DNA of 48,322 nucleotides, taken from an uncultured Bacteroidales bacterium. GTDB lineage: Bacteria; Bacteroidota; Bacteroidia; Bacteroidales; UBA4417. The stretch is taken from contig CAIJPI010000253.1 in the NCBI GenBank assembly GCA_903822525.1, positions 1 through 48,322 on the forward strand. Reading direction: 5' to 3'. Of this stretch, positions 8,192 to 17,342 are shown one piece after another. Numbering within the stretch: the first letter of the stretch is position 1; each line of letters opens with the position of its first letter. The notes beneath the pieces are model-generated. The model made no database searches. It had not been told where the DNA came from and worked only from the letters and a program-made list of their open reading frames with translations. A program made the translations under genes and the position numbers.

Positions 8192-9013
8192 TTAAGGCTT
8201 TTTTGTGTTTTTATGTTTTACCAGTATATCCATGAAACTGATGGTTGAATCTTCCATGCTGTTAACAATAGATTCAACTTTTGCAACCAGGTAGTTGTAT
8301 ATAACCTGAAGAATAATCGCAACTATAAGTCCGAATACGGTTGTGAGAAGAGCTACCTTCATTCCTCCGGCAACAACGGTAGGTGAAATATCGCCAGCAA
8401 CTGCAATAGCATCGAAAGCCATAACCATCCCTACTACTGTGCCCAGAAATCCAAGCATAGGCGCCAGGGCAATAAAGAGTGTGATCCATGAGAGGTTGGT
8501 TTCGAGACGTGCCATCATAACTCCTCCATAAGAGATAACAGATTTTTCGACCATATCAAGGCCTTCGTTATACCGGTCAAGTCCCTGGTAAAAGATGGAA
8601 GCAACCGGGCCACGGGTATTCCGGCACACGCCCTTAGCTGCGTTGATGCCGTTGGTCTGTAGTTCGCTCTCAACGTGGTTCAGCAATTTGGCCGTATTGG
8701 TAGTGGAGAGGTTTAAGTATATAATGCGTTCGATACTCAGCCCCAAGCCTATGATAAGGCATAGCAGAATGGGAGTCATCCATCCGGCACCACCTTCGAT
8801 AAATTTATTTTTCAGCACCTGGTGAAAGGATTCGGTGGGTTCGGCGGCAAGTTCAGTGGATTCAGAAACAGGGACAGCGGCAGAATCAAGCATTAATGCT
8901 TCGAGGGTATCGGTTGCTGCCGGCTGCACCGAGGTATCCTGAGCAAAAACAAAATCCGAAAACCCGATCGAAAGAATTAAAGCCAATAACAGGAATGCAA
9001 TTACTTTTTTCAT
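8192..9013 (-). CDS. exbB: MotA/TolQ/ExbB proton channel family protein
   Basis: These 273 residues begin with a signal-like helix (1-25, ending VFAQ), then a linker, a membrane segment at about 72-90 (GWMTPILLCLIIGLGLSIE) and the ExbB core. The core has a large cytoplasmic loop (NTRGPVASIFYQGLDRY) and two more helices around LAPMLGFLGTVVGMVMAF and LLTTVFGLIVAIILQ, which are diagnostic of the family. It forms the stator channel for the two downstream ExbD proteins. The reading frame stays open upstream to 9157, but those codons are simply the tRNA-Ser gene read as protein; the ATG at 9013 begins a normal signal sequence. Confidence 0.92.
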   Translation of the reverse strand: MKKVIAFLLLALILSIGFSDFVFAQDTSVQPAATDTLEALMLDSAAVPVSESTELAAEPTESFHQVLKNKFIEGGAGWMTPILLCLIIGLGLSIERIIYLNLSTTNTAKLLNHVESELQTNGINAAKGVCRNTRGPVASIFYQGLDRYNEGLDMVEKSVISYGGVMMARLETNLSWITLFIALAPMLGFLGTVVGMVMAFDAIAVAGDISPTVVAGGMKVALLTTVFGLIVAIILQVIYNYLVAKVESIVNSMEDSTISFMDILVKHKNTKKP

Positions 9014-9074
9014 AGCGTAACTGTTTTGAGGTTTTTTTGAAAGCAGGGATGAATCAGCTGAAAATAAAATAGTG

Positions 9075-9163
9075 CGGAGAGGATGGGATTCGAACCCATG
9101 ATACCCTTTTGGGGTATACACACTTTCCAGGCGTGCGCCATCGACCAACTCGGCCACCTCTCC
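9075..9163 (-). tRNA. tRNA-Ser (GGA)
   Basis: This 89-base class II tRNA has acceptor GGAGAGG/CCTCTCC, anticodon loop CTGGAAA (anticodon GGA), a long variable arm with the stem ATACCC/GGGTAT, and the T-arm TGGG-TTCGAAT-CCCA. No CCA is encoded. It closely resembles bacterial serine tRNAs with GGA. The 3' end lies 61 bases before the exbB start on the same strand with no obvious terminator between, so both may share a transcript. Confidence 0.96.
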
Positions 9164-9189
9164 GTGAAATTTCAGATAAAGAACTATCC

Positions 9190-9205
9190 CGGATACTTAT
9201 CCGGA
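9190..9205. promoter_or_regulatory. Perfect inverted repeat upstream of tRNA-Ser
   Basis: CCGGATA and TATCCGG are separated by two bases, between a candidate -7 box and the tRNA. It could be an operator or just a small hairpin in the leader. Confidence 0.3.
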
Positions 9206-9231
9206 ACGGGCGGCTAAATTACAAAATTATT

Positions 9232-9239
9232 TCACAAAC
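9232..9239 (-). promoter_or_regulatory. Putative -7 promoter box of tRNA-Ser / exbB operon
   Basis: The minus strand reads TAATTTTG, matching TAnnTTTG, about 70 bases upstream of the tRNA 5' end. No well-spaced TTTG is visible, so support is limited. Confidence 0.4.
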
Positions 9240-9394
9240 CCGGACTTATTGTGCATTTATTATGGTTTCCACGAAACTTCGGGGTTTTTCGGGTTTTGTC
9301 CGGGAAACGATATGTCTGTAAGCGGTTTCAACATCACAACTTCATGGTCTGCTTTCGGGCAACCTGATACAGGGTAAATATATATCCCGCCATA

Positions 9395-10576
9395 CTATAT
9401 AACTCCGGAATGTAGCTTTTTTTGATAGTGTCGGAGTGAAACGGATAAAAAGTAAAGAAGAGCGGCAAAGTTTACTGCACCGTATATCAGGTAGGTATGG
9501 GGTAAACCAATACTATGTGCCAGGTATCCTGTGAAAAGCATTCCAAGTCCGATTCCGAGATCAAGTCCTGAAAACAGAGTGGAATTGGCAGCACCGCGTC
9601 GCTGGGGTGGTACCAGATTATTTACCATAGCCTGAAAAGTTGGAAAAACGATCCCGCTTCCCAACCCAAGCAGGAAGCCCGACACCATAAATGCAGTGGT
9701 ATTGATAAGCAGACCAAGAATGATGTGCCCAAAAGCGAGCAGGAGAATCCCAACAACAGAAAGTATTTTCGGACCATGCCTGTCGAATATTTTTCCCATA
9801 TAAAGACGGGCCAGTGTAATGCCTGCAGCAAAAACAATAAAAAATACGCCGGTATACCCAATGCCGGTTTTAAGGGCATAAAGCGAAATGAACGAGACCA
9901 ATCCACCATACGTTATATTGATCAGAAGTAAGTTAAACGTTACCGGCAGAGAAGATGATTCCAAAAGATTCCGCCATGCAAACTTAGCCTTGCCTGCATG
10001 AGGAACAACAGGGTAACGGATAAACAGTGTCATCAGAAAGCCTGCAAATGCTAAGGCACCTGCGCAGGCAAACATCAATGTATAGGTATTATTCTGTGTA
10101 AGCTGAAGTCCGGTAAAAGGTCCGACCGCCATAGGGATTGTCATGGCCAGACCGTATAAACCTATTCCTTCGCCTCGGCGGTTTGCTGGCACAATGTCGA
10201 CAATAAGCGTGCTGCCGGTTGTGGTAGCTACCCCCCAAACCAATCCATGCACGAAACGCACAATCAGTATCAGCGTAAAAGCTCCTGCCAGAGGATAGCT
10301 GGCGAAAATAATAGCAAACAGCAGGATGGCCGGAATAAAAAACATTTTACGGCCATATCTGTCGATCATAAAACCTGTAAAAGGCCTGATAAGTAATGCA
10401 GCCAGGGTATATACAGCCAGAATTAGCCCTGTTTGCCCCTCTTCTATTTTCAGAACATGGGTCAGGAAAACAGGAAGCGTTGGCAGCAGAATATAAAAAG
10501 CGGTAAACATCAACAAACTGGCAAAAAATACCAGAACGAAATTGCCTCTGAAAATGGAATTGGTTGTTGCTGACAT
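9395..10576 (-). CDS. Major facilitator superfamily transporter (DHA1-like)
   Basis: The 393-residue membrane protein has the pattern of 12 helices with a central cytoplasmic loop around 195-210. The MFS motif A appears as GFMIDRYGRK between helices 2 and 3, with a partial repeat GKIFDRHGPK in the second half. RFVHGLVWGVATT resembles the motif of drug/metabolite antiporters. It most likely exports or imports a small molecule with protons; the substrate cannot be inferred. It is monocistronic. Two inverted repeats directly upstream (10591-10616) may be operators, which would fit a regulated exporter. Confidence 0.9.
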   Translation of the reverse strand: MSATTNSIFRGNFVLVFFASLLMFTAFYILLPTLPVFLTHVLKIEEGQTGLILAVYTLAALLIRPFTGFMIDRYGRKMFFIPAILLFAIIFASYPLAGAFTLILIVRFVHGLVWGVATTTGSTLIVDIVPANRRGEGIGLYGLAMTIPMAVGPFTGLQLTQNNTYTLMFACAGALAFAGFLMTLFIRYPVVPHAGKAKFAWRNLLESSSLPVTFNLLLINITYGGLVSFISLYALKTGIGYTGVFFIVFAAGITLARLYMGKIFDRHGPKILSVVGILLLAFGHIILGLLINTTAFMVSGFLLGLGSGIVFPTFQAMVNNLVPPQRRGAANSTLFSGLDLGIGLGMLFTGYLAHSIGLPHTYLIYGAVNFAALLYFLSVSLRHYQKKLHSGVI

Positions 10577-10590
10577 TTGATTTTGTTATT

Positions 10591-10616
10591 ATATCATCCG
10601 ATATAAATGTACATTT
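10591..10616. promoter_or_regulatory. Paired palindromes upstream of the MFS gene
   Basis: ATATC-4-GATAT at 10591-10604 abuts the perfect 12-base palindrome AAATGTACATTT at 10605-10616. They lie 15-40 bases upstream of the start codon, where a repressor would block transcription. No regulator gene is adjacent. Confidence 0.4.
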
Positions 10617-10800
10617 GTATATATAAACGAATTTTGAAGTAACTCTTTCCAGAACAAAGGTATCAATTCATTCGCTTGAAAATACCCCGCCTGAGCTGAT
10701 AATCCACTTTGCCATTGAATTAACTCATTTATTCAGGATAAAAACAACAGTTCCCAGAACAAAACAGGAAGTTTCGAGTTTGTTTTGTAAGGATTTCAGC

Positions 10801-11355
10801 ATGAAAAAATTTGCTATCATTTCCGTTATTCTTCTTTTTGCTGTTGCTGAGATCTATGCGCAGCAAAGTTTTTTCCGTGCACGGAAAAGTAAAGTTGAAT
10901 TCAAATCGGATGCACCCATGGAGCTGATAGAAGCATCATCCGAAAAAATACAAGGTGTAATTGACACTGAAAAACACACCTTCGCTTTCACTATCCCTAC
11001 TGAGTCCTTTAAAGGATTTAACAGTCCGTTGCAGCAGGAACATTTTTATGAAAATTACCTCGAGGCCAAAGCCTTTCCAACCTGTTCATTTAAAGGTAAA
11101 ATAATCGAACAGATCGACTTTACACATGATGGCATATATACAATACGGGCTAAAGGAGAGCTGGATATTCATGGTGTTGTACAGGAACGGATCATTAAAG
11201 TCAGGTTGCGTATTTCGAAAGGCCTCATAAAAGCAGATGCTGCCTTTACAGTTCTGCTCCAGGACCACGACATCACCATCCCCAGGGTGGTATACCAGAA
11301 AATTGCAGAAGAGATAAAGGTGGTTATCGCCATAGAATTTGAAAATAAAAAATGA
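10801..11355 (+). CDS. YceI-family periplasmic protein (first copy)
   Basis: The 184-residue protein has a signal peptide (1-20, IYAQ) followed by one YceI domain, a lipocalin-like beta-barrel that binds polyisoprenoids or other amphiphiles in known members. Typical blocks are EFKSDAPMELIEASSEK, QEHFYENYLEAKAFPTCSF and GELDIHGVVQ, ending in IPRVVYQKIAEEI. An in-frame ATG at 10780 precedes the signal, but the start at 10801 gives a clean N-terminus. It is followed 110 bases later by the sensor kinase on the same strand. It is paralogous to the protein at 17838. Confidence 0.88.
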   Translation: MKKFAIISVILLFAVAEIYAQQSFFRARKSKVEFKSDAPMELIEASSEKIQGVIDTEKHTFAFTIPTESFKGFNSPLQQEHFYENYLEAKAFPTCSFKGKIIEQIDFTHDGIYTIRAKGELDIHGVVQERIIKVRLRISKGLIKADAAFTVLLQDHDITIPRVVYQKIAEEIKVVIAIEFENKK

Positions 11356-11465
11356 GGCACCTTTTTCAACAAATTATGATCCGGATCAAATGCTTACAAC
11401 AAAACGTCAGAATTCATAGTACTTACCCTTATACAAATCCGCTAAAGAACACACGAATTAAAAGC

Positions 11466-14390
11466 ATGAATATTTTAAAAACAGTAAAATACAATCAGGT
11501 AAAATTCCTTTCGTTATTGTGTTTTCTGGCCATACAGATTTCGAGTGTTTCCGGCCAGAATCCATATTTCAGAAGTATAAAATTACCTGATGAAATACAG
11601 CAGACCTCCATTACCTGCCTTTATCAGGATAATAACAGTTATATGTGGATAGGCACAGGCAAAGGACTTTACCAGTACGATGGAAACGACTTTATATACT
11701 TCCCTGGAAACAGCAGACTCAGTTCACTTCCGATTTCGGCCCTGTACATGACTCCTGATCAAACCCTTTGGATTGGAACACGGAAAGGCGAGATATATCA
11801 CTTAAAAGGAGACAGCCTGAGGCTGTTCGATCCCGAAGAAGGTAATCCAAAAGTCTCCATAACAGCTTTCACCTCCGATAAACAAGGAAATTTATGGTTC
11901 TCAACCTATGGTGAAGGGGTATATTACTACGACGGAAAACACATTTTCAATATCGACACCGACGATGGATTGACAGATAATTACTGCTACACTATAACAC
12001 CTGATAAACAAGGTCGTATGTGGGTTGCAACCGATGGAGGAATCTCGCTTTGCAGCCTTGTAAAAGGCAAAAAACATATCAGCAGCTTAACCACCTCCGA
12101 TGGTCTGCCCGACGACATTGTACAGAATATAACAGCCAACGGAAATCTAATGTGGGTTGGCATGGAGGATGCAGGAATCTGCAAAGTGGATATAAATTCA
12201 CTGAAAATTACAATTCCTGATGCTTCGAAGAAATGGGCCTACGGACCGGTCAATAATATTATTCCCGGCCAAAACTGGTTATGGCTGTCGAGCGAGCGAA
12301 ACGGGGTACTATGCATTAATCCGGCAACAGGTGAAATGAAGGGCAAGTATACCAGAACTGACAACGCCAACATCCAACATGTCAGCCAGATGTATGCCGA
12401 CAGGCAAGGGAACTGCTGGATAGCAAGCGGAAGCCAGTTATTTCTTTCGTTAGGCCAGGATTTGCTTTACTTTACTGAATTCGACCATACAACAGGAAAG
12501 AATGTTCACAGCATTCTTTCCGACAGCTGGGGAAATACATGGTTCAGTAATGAGGAGGGGCTATTCATACTGGATGCAAAAAGCAAAAAGACGAATAAAA
12601 TCAACCTTCCCATAAAAACGCTTACGCATATTATCAGCCTTTACGAGGATAGCAGAGGATATATTTGGGCTGGTACATTTGGCAGCGGCTTATTTTGCAT
12701 TAATCCTGACCGCAAACGGGTAAGGCTCTTCGGCGAAAGCGATGGCCTTTCGAACGGCAACATACTTTCAATTACCGGTAAAGGAAATGAGATATGGCTG
12801 GCTACACTTGGGGGTGCATATAAATGTAATATAGAAGGCGATCCTTTATCAGGCAAATCAAAGGTTTCCTTTTACAATTACGGGGACCAGCATTTTCCGG
12901 GCAATAATTATATCTATTCGGTTTTTATCGATTCGCAAAACAGGGTGTGGTTTGGAACCGATGGGAAAGGGATTTCCAAGCTCGAAAAAGGCAGGTTTGT
13001 TAATTTTGACAAAGCACAGGGCCTGAAAAGCAATATCATCTATTCGATTGCCGAGGATAGCAACGGCGATATCTGGTTCAGCACATCCAATGCCGGAATA
13101 TACCGCTATAACGGGAAATCGTTCCGCCATTACACCCTTGCTGACGGCCTGAGCGATTTGACTATAACAGGTATTCTGGCCGATAAAAATCATCATTTGC
13201 TCCTTATTCATAATAATGGCGTCGATATTCTGGATACGCACAACAATACTTTTCTGTATTATTCAGCCAATGTTGGCATGTCGGAAATAAATCCTGACCT
13301 GAATGTATGTTCGCTCGAAGGTGATAATGTGGCATGGCTGGGCACTCAACACGGTCTGATCAGAATGCAGATACCTTCGGATTTAAGCCAACGCCAGCCT
13401 TCGCTGCAGATGGATATGGTTTCGGTATTTATGGGGAAAGAAAATTATATAGGAACTCATCTGTTTTCGTACGATCAGAACCATATTTCATTTCATTTCA
13501 ATGCACTCTGGTATATTGCCCCTACCCTGGTTAAATATCAGATCAGGCTTAAGGGTTACGATATTGACTGGCTTGATACCCGCAATAACCTTGTAGCTTA
13601 TTCGAACCTTCCACCGGGGCAATATACCTTTGAGGTACGGTCATCTATAAAGGGAAATTTTGACCGGGCTGTTGTTAAAGATTATACATTCTCTATACAA
13701 AAGCCTTTCTGGAAAACCAACTTATTTATACTGGCTGCGATCCTGTGCATAGCCCTGCTGGTGTACATGATTGTTCGTCTGCGCGAAAATGCGCTAAAAA
13801 AGCGTGATGCCGCTGAGCATGAAAAAATAATGTTCCAGTTTCAAACCTTACGAAGCCAGGTTAACCCACATTTTCTATTCAACAGTTTCAGTACGCTCAT
13901 TTCGGTAATTGACGAAGACAAGGCTGTAGCCATTGAATATGTTGAGAAACTATCGAAGTTTTTCCGCGACATACTCGATTACCGCGATAAAGACCTGATC
14001 CCGCTCAGCGAGGAACTAAAACTTATAGATACCTATTACTACCTTCAGCAAAAACGCTATTGTAAGAACCTCAGTCTCGAGATTGAAGTTGGCAGAAAAG
14101 AGCTTCAATCGCTTATTCCGCCAATGGTTTTACAGATGCTTGTGGAGAATGCAATCAAACACAACGTGGTTTCGGCTGAGCAGCCCTTGCGCGTGCGGAT
14201 ATTTACTGACGAAAAGCATATCATTATTATTAACAACCTACAGCCCAAAAAAGCTGGTATTCCTTCTACAGGAATAGGCCTTGCAAACATACGCAACCGT
14301 TACAAGCTGCTGGGATTCGGTGAAACAGCCATCGATACTACGGCAAACGAATTTATCGTAAAACTTCCCATAATTTATTCCGCAAAATGA
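11466..14390 (+). CDS. Sensor histidine kinase with Reg_prop propeller, Y_Y_Y domain and LytS-type kinase core
   Basis: The 974-residue kinase starts with a signal peptide (VSGQ). About 14 Reg_prop repeats follow, each with a WIGT/WFST-type strand (such as NSYMWIGTGKGLYQYD and GRMWVATDGG), forming a periplasmic propeller. A Y_Y_Y domain is at about 690-745 and one transmembrane helix at 752-773. The cytoplasmic His_kinase core has His802 in NPHFLFN, and its HATPase N box is VENAIKH (Asn895) with a G box GIGLANIRNRY near 936. Unlike the hybrid SusR/BT-type regulators it has no receiver or AraC domain; its partner is the overlapping LytTR gene. An in-frame ATG at 11352 overlaps the yceI stop but gives no signal peptide, so 11466 is preferred. 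The signal sensed is unknown. Confidence 0.92.
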   Translation: MNILKTVKYNQVKFLSLLCFLAIQISSVSGQNPYFRSIKLPDEIQQTSITCLYQDNNSYMWIGTGKGLYQYDGNDFIYFPGNSRLSSLPISALYMTPDQTLWIGTRKGEIYHLKGDSLRLFDPEEGNPKVSITAFTSDKQGNLWFSTYGEGVYYYDGKHIFNIDTDDGLTDNYCYTITPDKQGRMWVATDGGISLCSLVKGKKHISSLTTSDGLPDDIVQNITANGNLMWVGMEDAGICKVDINSLKITIPDASKKWAYGPVNNIIPGQNWLWLSSERNGVLCINPATGEMKGKYTRTDNANIQHVSQMYADRQGNCWIASGSQLFLSLGQDLLYFTEFDHTTGKNVHSILSDSWGNTWFSNEEGLFILDAKSKKTNKINLPIKTLTHIISLYEDSRGYIWAGTFGSGLFCINPDRKRVRLFGESDGLSNGNILSITGKGNEIWLATLGGAYKCNIEGDPLSGKSKVSFYNYGDQHFPGNNYIYSVFIDSQNRVWFGTDGKGISKLEKGRFVNFDKAQGLKSNIIYSIAEDSNGDIWFSTSNAGIYRYNGKSFRHYTLADGLSDLTITGILADKNHHLLLIHNNGVDILDTHNNTFLYYSANVGMSEINPDLNVCSLEGDNVAWLGTQHGLIRMQIPSDLSQRQPSLQMDMVSVFMGKENYIGTHLFSYDQNHISFHFNALWYIAPTLVKYQIRLKGYDIDWLDTRNNLVAYSNLPPGQYTFEVRSSIKGNFDRAVVKDYTFSIQKPFWKTNLFILAAILCIALLVYMIVRLRENALKKRDAAEHEKIMFQFQTLRSQVNPHFLFNSFSTLISVIDEDKAVAIEYVEKLSKFFRDILDYRDKDLIPLSEELKLIDTYYYLQQKRYCKNLSLEIEVGRKELQSLIPPMVLQMLVENAIKHNVVSAEQPLRVRIFTDEKHIIIINNLQPKKAGIPSTGIGLANIRNRYKLLGFGETAIDTTANEFIVKLPIIYSAK

Positions 14391-15151
14391 ACGTTTTAAT
14401 TATTGAGGATGAATCGGCAACAGCCCGCCGCCTCCAGAAACTACTCCTCGAAATTGACCCGGATATACAAGTTCTGGCCATTCATGAGAGTATTGCTCAA
14501 ACCGTAAACTGGCTTAAATTACATGGCGAACCCGACCTGATGTTTATGGATATCAACCTTTCGGATGGCTTAAGCTTTGAAATTTTTACCGAAATTGAAG
14601 TGAACTGCCCTGTTATTTTCACAACCGCATACGATCAGTATGCCATTCAGGCTTTTAAGGTAAACAGTATCGACTACCTGTTAAAGCCGGTAGTAAAGGA
14701 TATTCTTTCGGAGAGCATTCGCAAATACTATAAATTGCAGCGTCCTGCTGCCGAAAATAAGCTGGATATTGCCAAACTGGCCCTTGCCCTTGGCATTCAG
14801 AAACCGGATTACATGAAAAGGCTTGTGGTGCGCTACGGTGAAGTTATAAAGGCTATTGAAGTGAAAGATGCCGCCTACTTTTATTCGGACGAAAAAATAG
14901 TATTTATGGCTCTGAAGGAAGGCAAAGCCTATCCTGTCGATTTTACCCTCGATCACCTGGAAGCGCGCCTTAACCCGGAGTTATTCTTCCGTATCAACCG
15001 CAAATTCCTGATAAACTATCATGCTATCGAAAAAATGATCTCATACAGCAAATCGAGGATAAAGGTCACGCTAAACCCGCCCTGTGAACTGGAAGCCATT
15101 TCGAGTACCGAACGCTCAGGCGAATTTAAAGAATGGCTGTCAGGCAAATAG
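14387..15151 (+). CDS. LytTR-family response regulator
   Basis: The 254 residues comprise a CheY-like receiver (1-120), with acidic Glu7/Asp8, phospho-acceptor Asp55 in MFMDINLSDG and Lys104 in DYLLKPV, and a C-terminal LytTR DNA-binding domain (about 150-250, with FFRINRKFLINYHAI). The start codon overlaps the kinase stop as ATGA, indicating translational coupling and a cognate pair. LytTR proteins bind direct repeats upstream of targets; none could be assigned here. The last codons are followed by a degenerate repeat tract rather than a clear terminator. Confidence 0.95.
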   Translation: MNVLIIEDESATARRLQKLLLEIDPDIQVLAIHESIAQTVNWLKLHGEPDLMFMDINLSDGLSFEIFTEIEVNCPVIFTTAYDQYAIQAFKVNSIDYLLKPVVKDILSESIRKYYKLQRPAAENKLDIAKLALALGIQKPDYMKRLVVRYGEVIKAIEVKDAAYFYSDEKIVFMALKEGKAYPVDFTLDHLEARLNPELFFRINRKFLINYHAIEKMISYSKSRIKVTLNPPCELEAISSTERSGEFKEWLSGK

Positions 15152-15217
15152 GCAAAGCACGCTCAAGTGCAATAGGTTGTTGGGAATGTTTTGATTTTAA
15201 AATGGTGCTGATGCGGG

Positions 15218-15282
15218 GTGCTCAGTGCTTTGTGCTTAGTGCTCAGTGCTTAGTACAGAGTGCTGGGTGCAATGTACTGAGT
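15218..15282. repeat. Degenerate 14-base intergenic tandem repeat (locus 1)
   Basis: On the minus strand about four units spaced by 14 bases carry the core AGCACTGAGCACTA / AGCACAAAGCACTG. The same GCACTCAGCACT-type unit recurs at 25939-25987 and 41571-41609. It lies 67 bases after the LytTR gene. The rest of the 15152-15429 gap is featureless. Confidence 0.7.
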
Positions 15283-15429
15283 AAGTATTCAATTTACCTT
15301 TTTCCGGTTAGTATATGAAATTGTGATTCAGCAATATGGCACCTGGAATCTGGATCCTGGAACTTAGAAATCATATTTATTTTGAAATAACACTACTCCA
15401 AAAACTTTCGAAAGTTCGAGATAGTGCTA

Positions 15430-17148
15430 TTACTGAACCTGAGGAATTGTAACTGTAAACGATTTTACACTGGCGTTACCGTTTTTATCCAGCAGGCGAA
15501 GTTCATAGGTGTACTGATTGTCGTCCTGAGCAGTGTTGTCAATAAAACTGCTGCCGGTCATATTGCTGTTAAGTACCATCAGCGGCGACTTGCTACTTGC
15601 CTGACCATACTTACGCGCCAGGGCATAAGCGGTACAGTTGCTTTTCCTGTTTGCCACATCATCCCAGAAAAGGGTGATTCCGCCTTTCGACGGGAATGCA
15701 TAGAAATAAGCGACATCTTCAGGATCGATAATCATTGAAACCGGTAATTCATCCGATAAACTGCTTATGCCGGCACCTGGTTTTTCGTTGCGGACAGCAT
15801 AAAGAACATCTTTCATTTCGTCAGGAGCCAGCGTTGAATCAGTAAAAGCAATAAAAGGGGATCTGGCAGTCTCCATCATAACAGGCAACGAAACCATTCC
15901 TCCCTTTATGTTCCTGTATACCCTGATATGCGTTGCTGAGGTGTCATTTACTTCGACCAGCAGCCTGATCATACTGCCGTTAACCACTGCTACCTTACGG
16001 AGAACAGGGGCATTCAGCTTTTCATTCATTACAATCCCTGGAACGGAGGCTTTCAATATCTTATCCTGTTTTGTACGCTTACCTGCTTTTGCAACAGCCT
16101 GAACATAATAATAATACGTTCTTTCGGGCCATATCTGCTGATCGAGGTAGGATGTGTCGGCCGCTGGCACATCGGTGAGCTTCCTGAAACCGTTTGATGC
16201 CACTTCGCTCCTGTATATTTCAATGGTTTTTACGGTGACAGGATCGGTAAAATGCCAGCAAATCTGTACTCCCGACAAAAGCGGCTTAAAAGCAATGTGG
16301 CTCCTTACAAAATTGGCCTTATTAAAATTATCCTGGGTTATAACCGCAACCTGCGACGATAACCCTGAATTGCCAAAATGGTCGTATGGAGCAATAAAAA
16401 ACTGCATTTCTTTCCCTGCTTCATTGGCTAGAGTTGAATCGGTATACACAAAATATGTAGTGTCGTTTACAGCAAAACGCGAAGTAGTACCTCGGGCCTG
16501 AACCGGTGCACCATACCTGAATTTGAAAACCATAAACAGAGGTGCTGGGTTTTTGCCGGCTGACTTCCATTTAATCATCAATGAGTTACTGTTGTAGCTG
16601 CTCGAACTGTAGTTAATGGTATCGAATTTAGGCTGATAAGGCAATGAAGCCGTATCGGAGACTAAGCCAGGCGCCGCTTCGCCCGAAGGTTTCACAGCAC
16701 TAACCCTGTACCGGTAGGCAATATGCTTTTGGGCCGAGGTATCGTAATACATGATTCCCAGAGCCACTCTGACAGGGTACAGCAAGCGCATTCCTTTCAG
16801 TGAGTCTGTAGTTCCTGTGGCCACTGCTCTGTTGTAAAGCATGCTGAGTTTATCAGCCGAAGGCAAAGGCTGCGAAGGGAAAATGGTTTTTGCTTTTTCG
16901 ACAGCCTTACTGAAACCATCAAATCCATTAGGCGTTTTTATTTCTGCCAGCTGTTTCCAATTCACATTATCCTGGGAACGCTCAATTTTGTAACTGGCTA
17001 CAGACTTACCTGCCGGTACTTCTTTACCCAGAAAAATAAATATTCCCAAAGGACCTTGTTTTACAGTAGCAGGAACCTGGGCAAATGCAGAAGCATGCAT
17101 GCCTATGAGGCATGAAGCAAAAAGTATAGACTGAATGAGTTTTCGCAT
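15430..17148 (-). CDS. Secreted multi-domain fibronectin type III-like protein
   Basis: The 572-residue protein has a signal peptide (1-23, SAFAQVPA). The mature part shows repeated Fn3-like beta-sandwich signatures: SYKIERSQDNVNWKQLAEI near the start, VKTIEIYRSEVASNGF with TYYYYVQAVAKAGKR in the middle, and FWDDVANRKSNCTAYALARKY with YTYELRLLDKNGNASVKSF at the end. No enzyme motif and no type IX sorting domain are visible; the tail ends FTVTIPQVQ. It is likely a periplasmic or surface-exposed binding or structural protein. The start at 17148 is preferred to 17175 because it opens the signal peptide directly. Confidence 0.8.
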   Translation of the reverse strand: MRKLIQSILFASCLIGMHASAFAQVPATVKQGPLGIFIFLGKEVPAGKSVASYKIERSQDNVNWKQLAEIKTPNGFDGFSKAVEKAKTIFPSQPLPSADKLSMLYNRAVATGTTDSLKGMRLLYPVRVALGIMYYDTSAQKHIAYRYRVSAVKPSGEAAPGLVSDTASLPYQPKFDTINYSSSSYNSNSLMIKWKSAGKNPAPLFMVFKFRYGAPVQARGTTSRFAVNDTTYFVYTDSTLANEAGKEMQFFIAPYDHFGNSGLSSQVAVITQDNFNKANFVRSHIAFKPLLSGVQICWHFTDPVTVKTIEIYRSEVASNGFRKLTDVPAADTSYLDQQIWPERTYYYYVQAVAKAGKRTKQDKILKASVPGIVMNEKLNAPVLRKVAVVNGSMIRLLVEVNDTSATHIRVYRNIKGGMVSLPVMMETARSPFIAFTDSTLAPDEMKDVLYAVRNEKPGAGISSLSDELPVSMIIDPEDVAYFYAFPSKGGITLFWDDVANRKSNCTAYALARKYGQASSKSPLMVLNSNMTGSSFIDNTAQDDNQYTYELRLLDKNGNASVKSFTVTIPQVQ

Positions 17149-17342
17149 TGGATTTTCAAATAATAAAGTGCGCAAAGTTACATCAGTTTTTCTATTCCGT
17201 TTCTATAGTTTCACCTTACGCTATTGTTTTTACCATTTCAGTGGCTAAAAATTCCGGTTCATCCAACTTAATTTTTAATCCGGTTGTGGTGGTCGTTACT
17301 TTGCTTCATAAATCAATTATAACAAATTAAATACTTCTCACT

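Noticed and set aside
15152-15429. Rho-independent terminator of the kinase-regulator operon
   Set aside because: I found only degenerate repeats and no hairpin followed by a T-run, so no terminator is listed.
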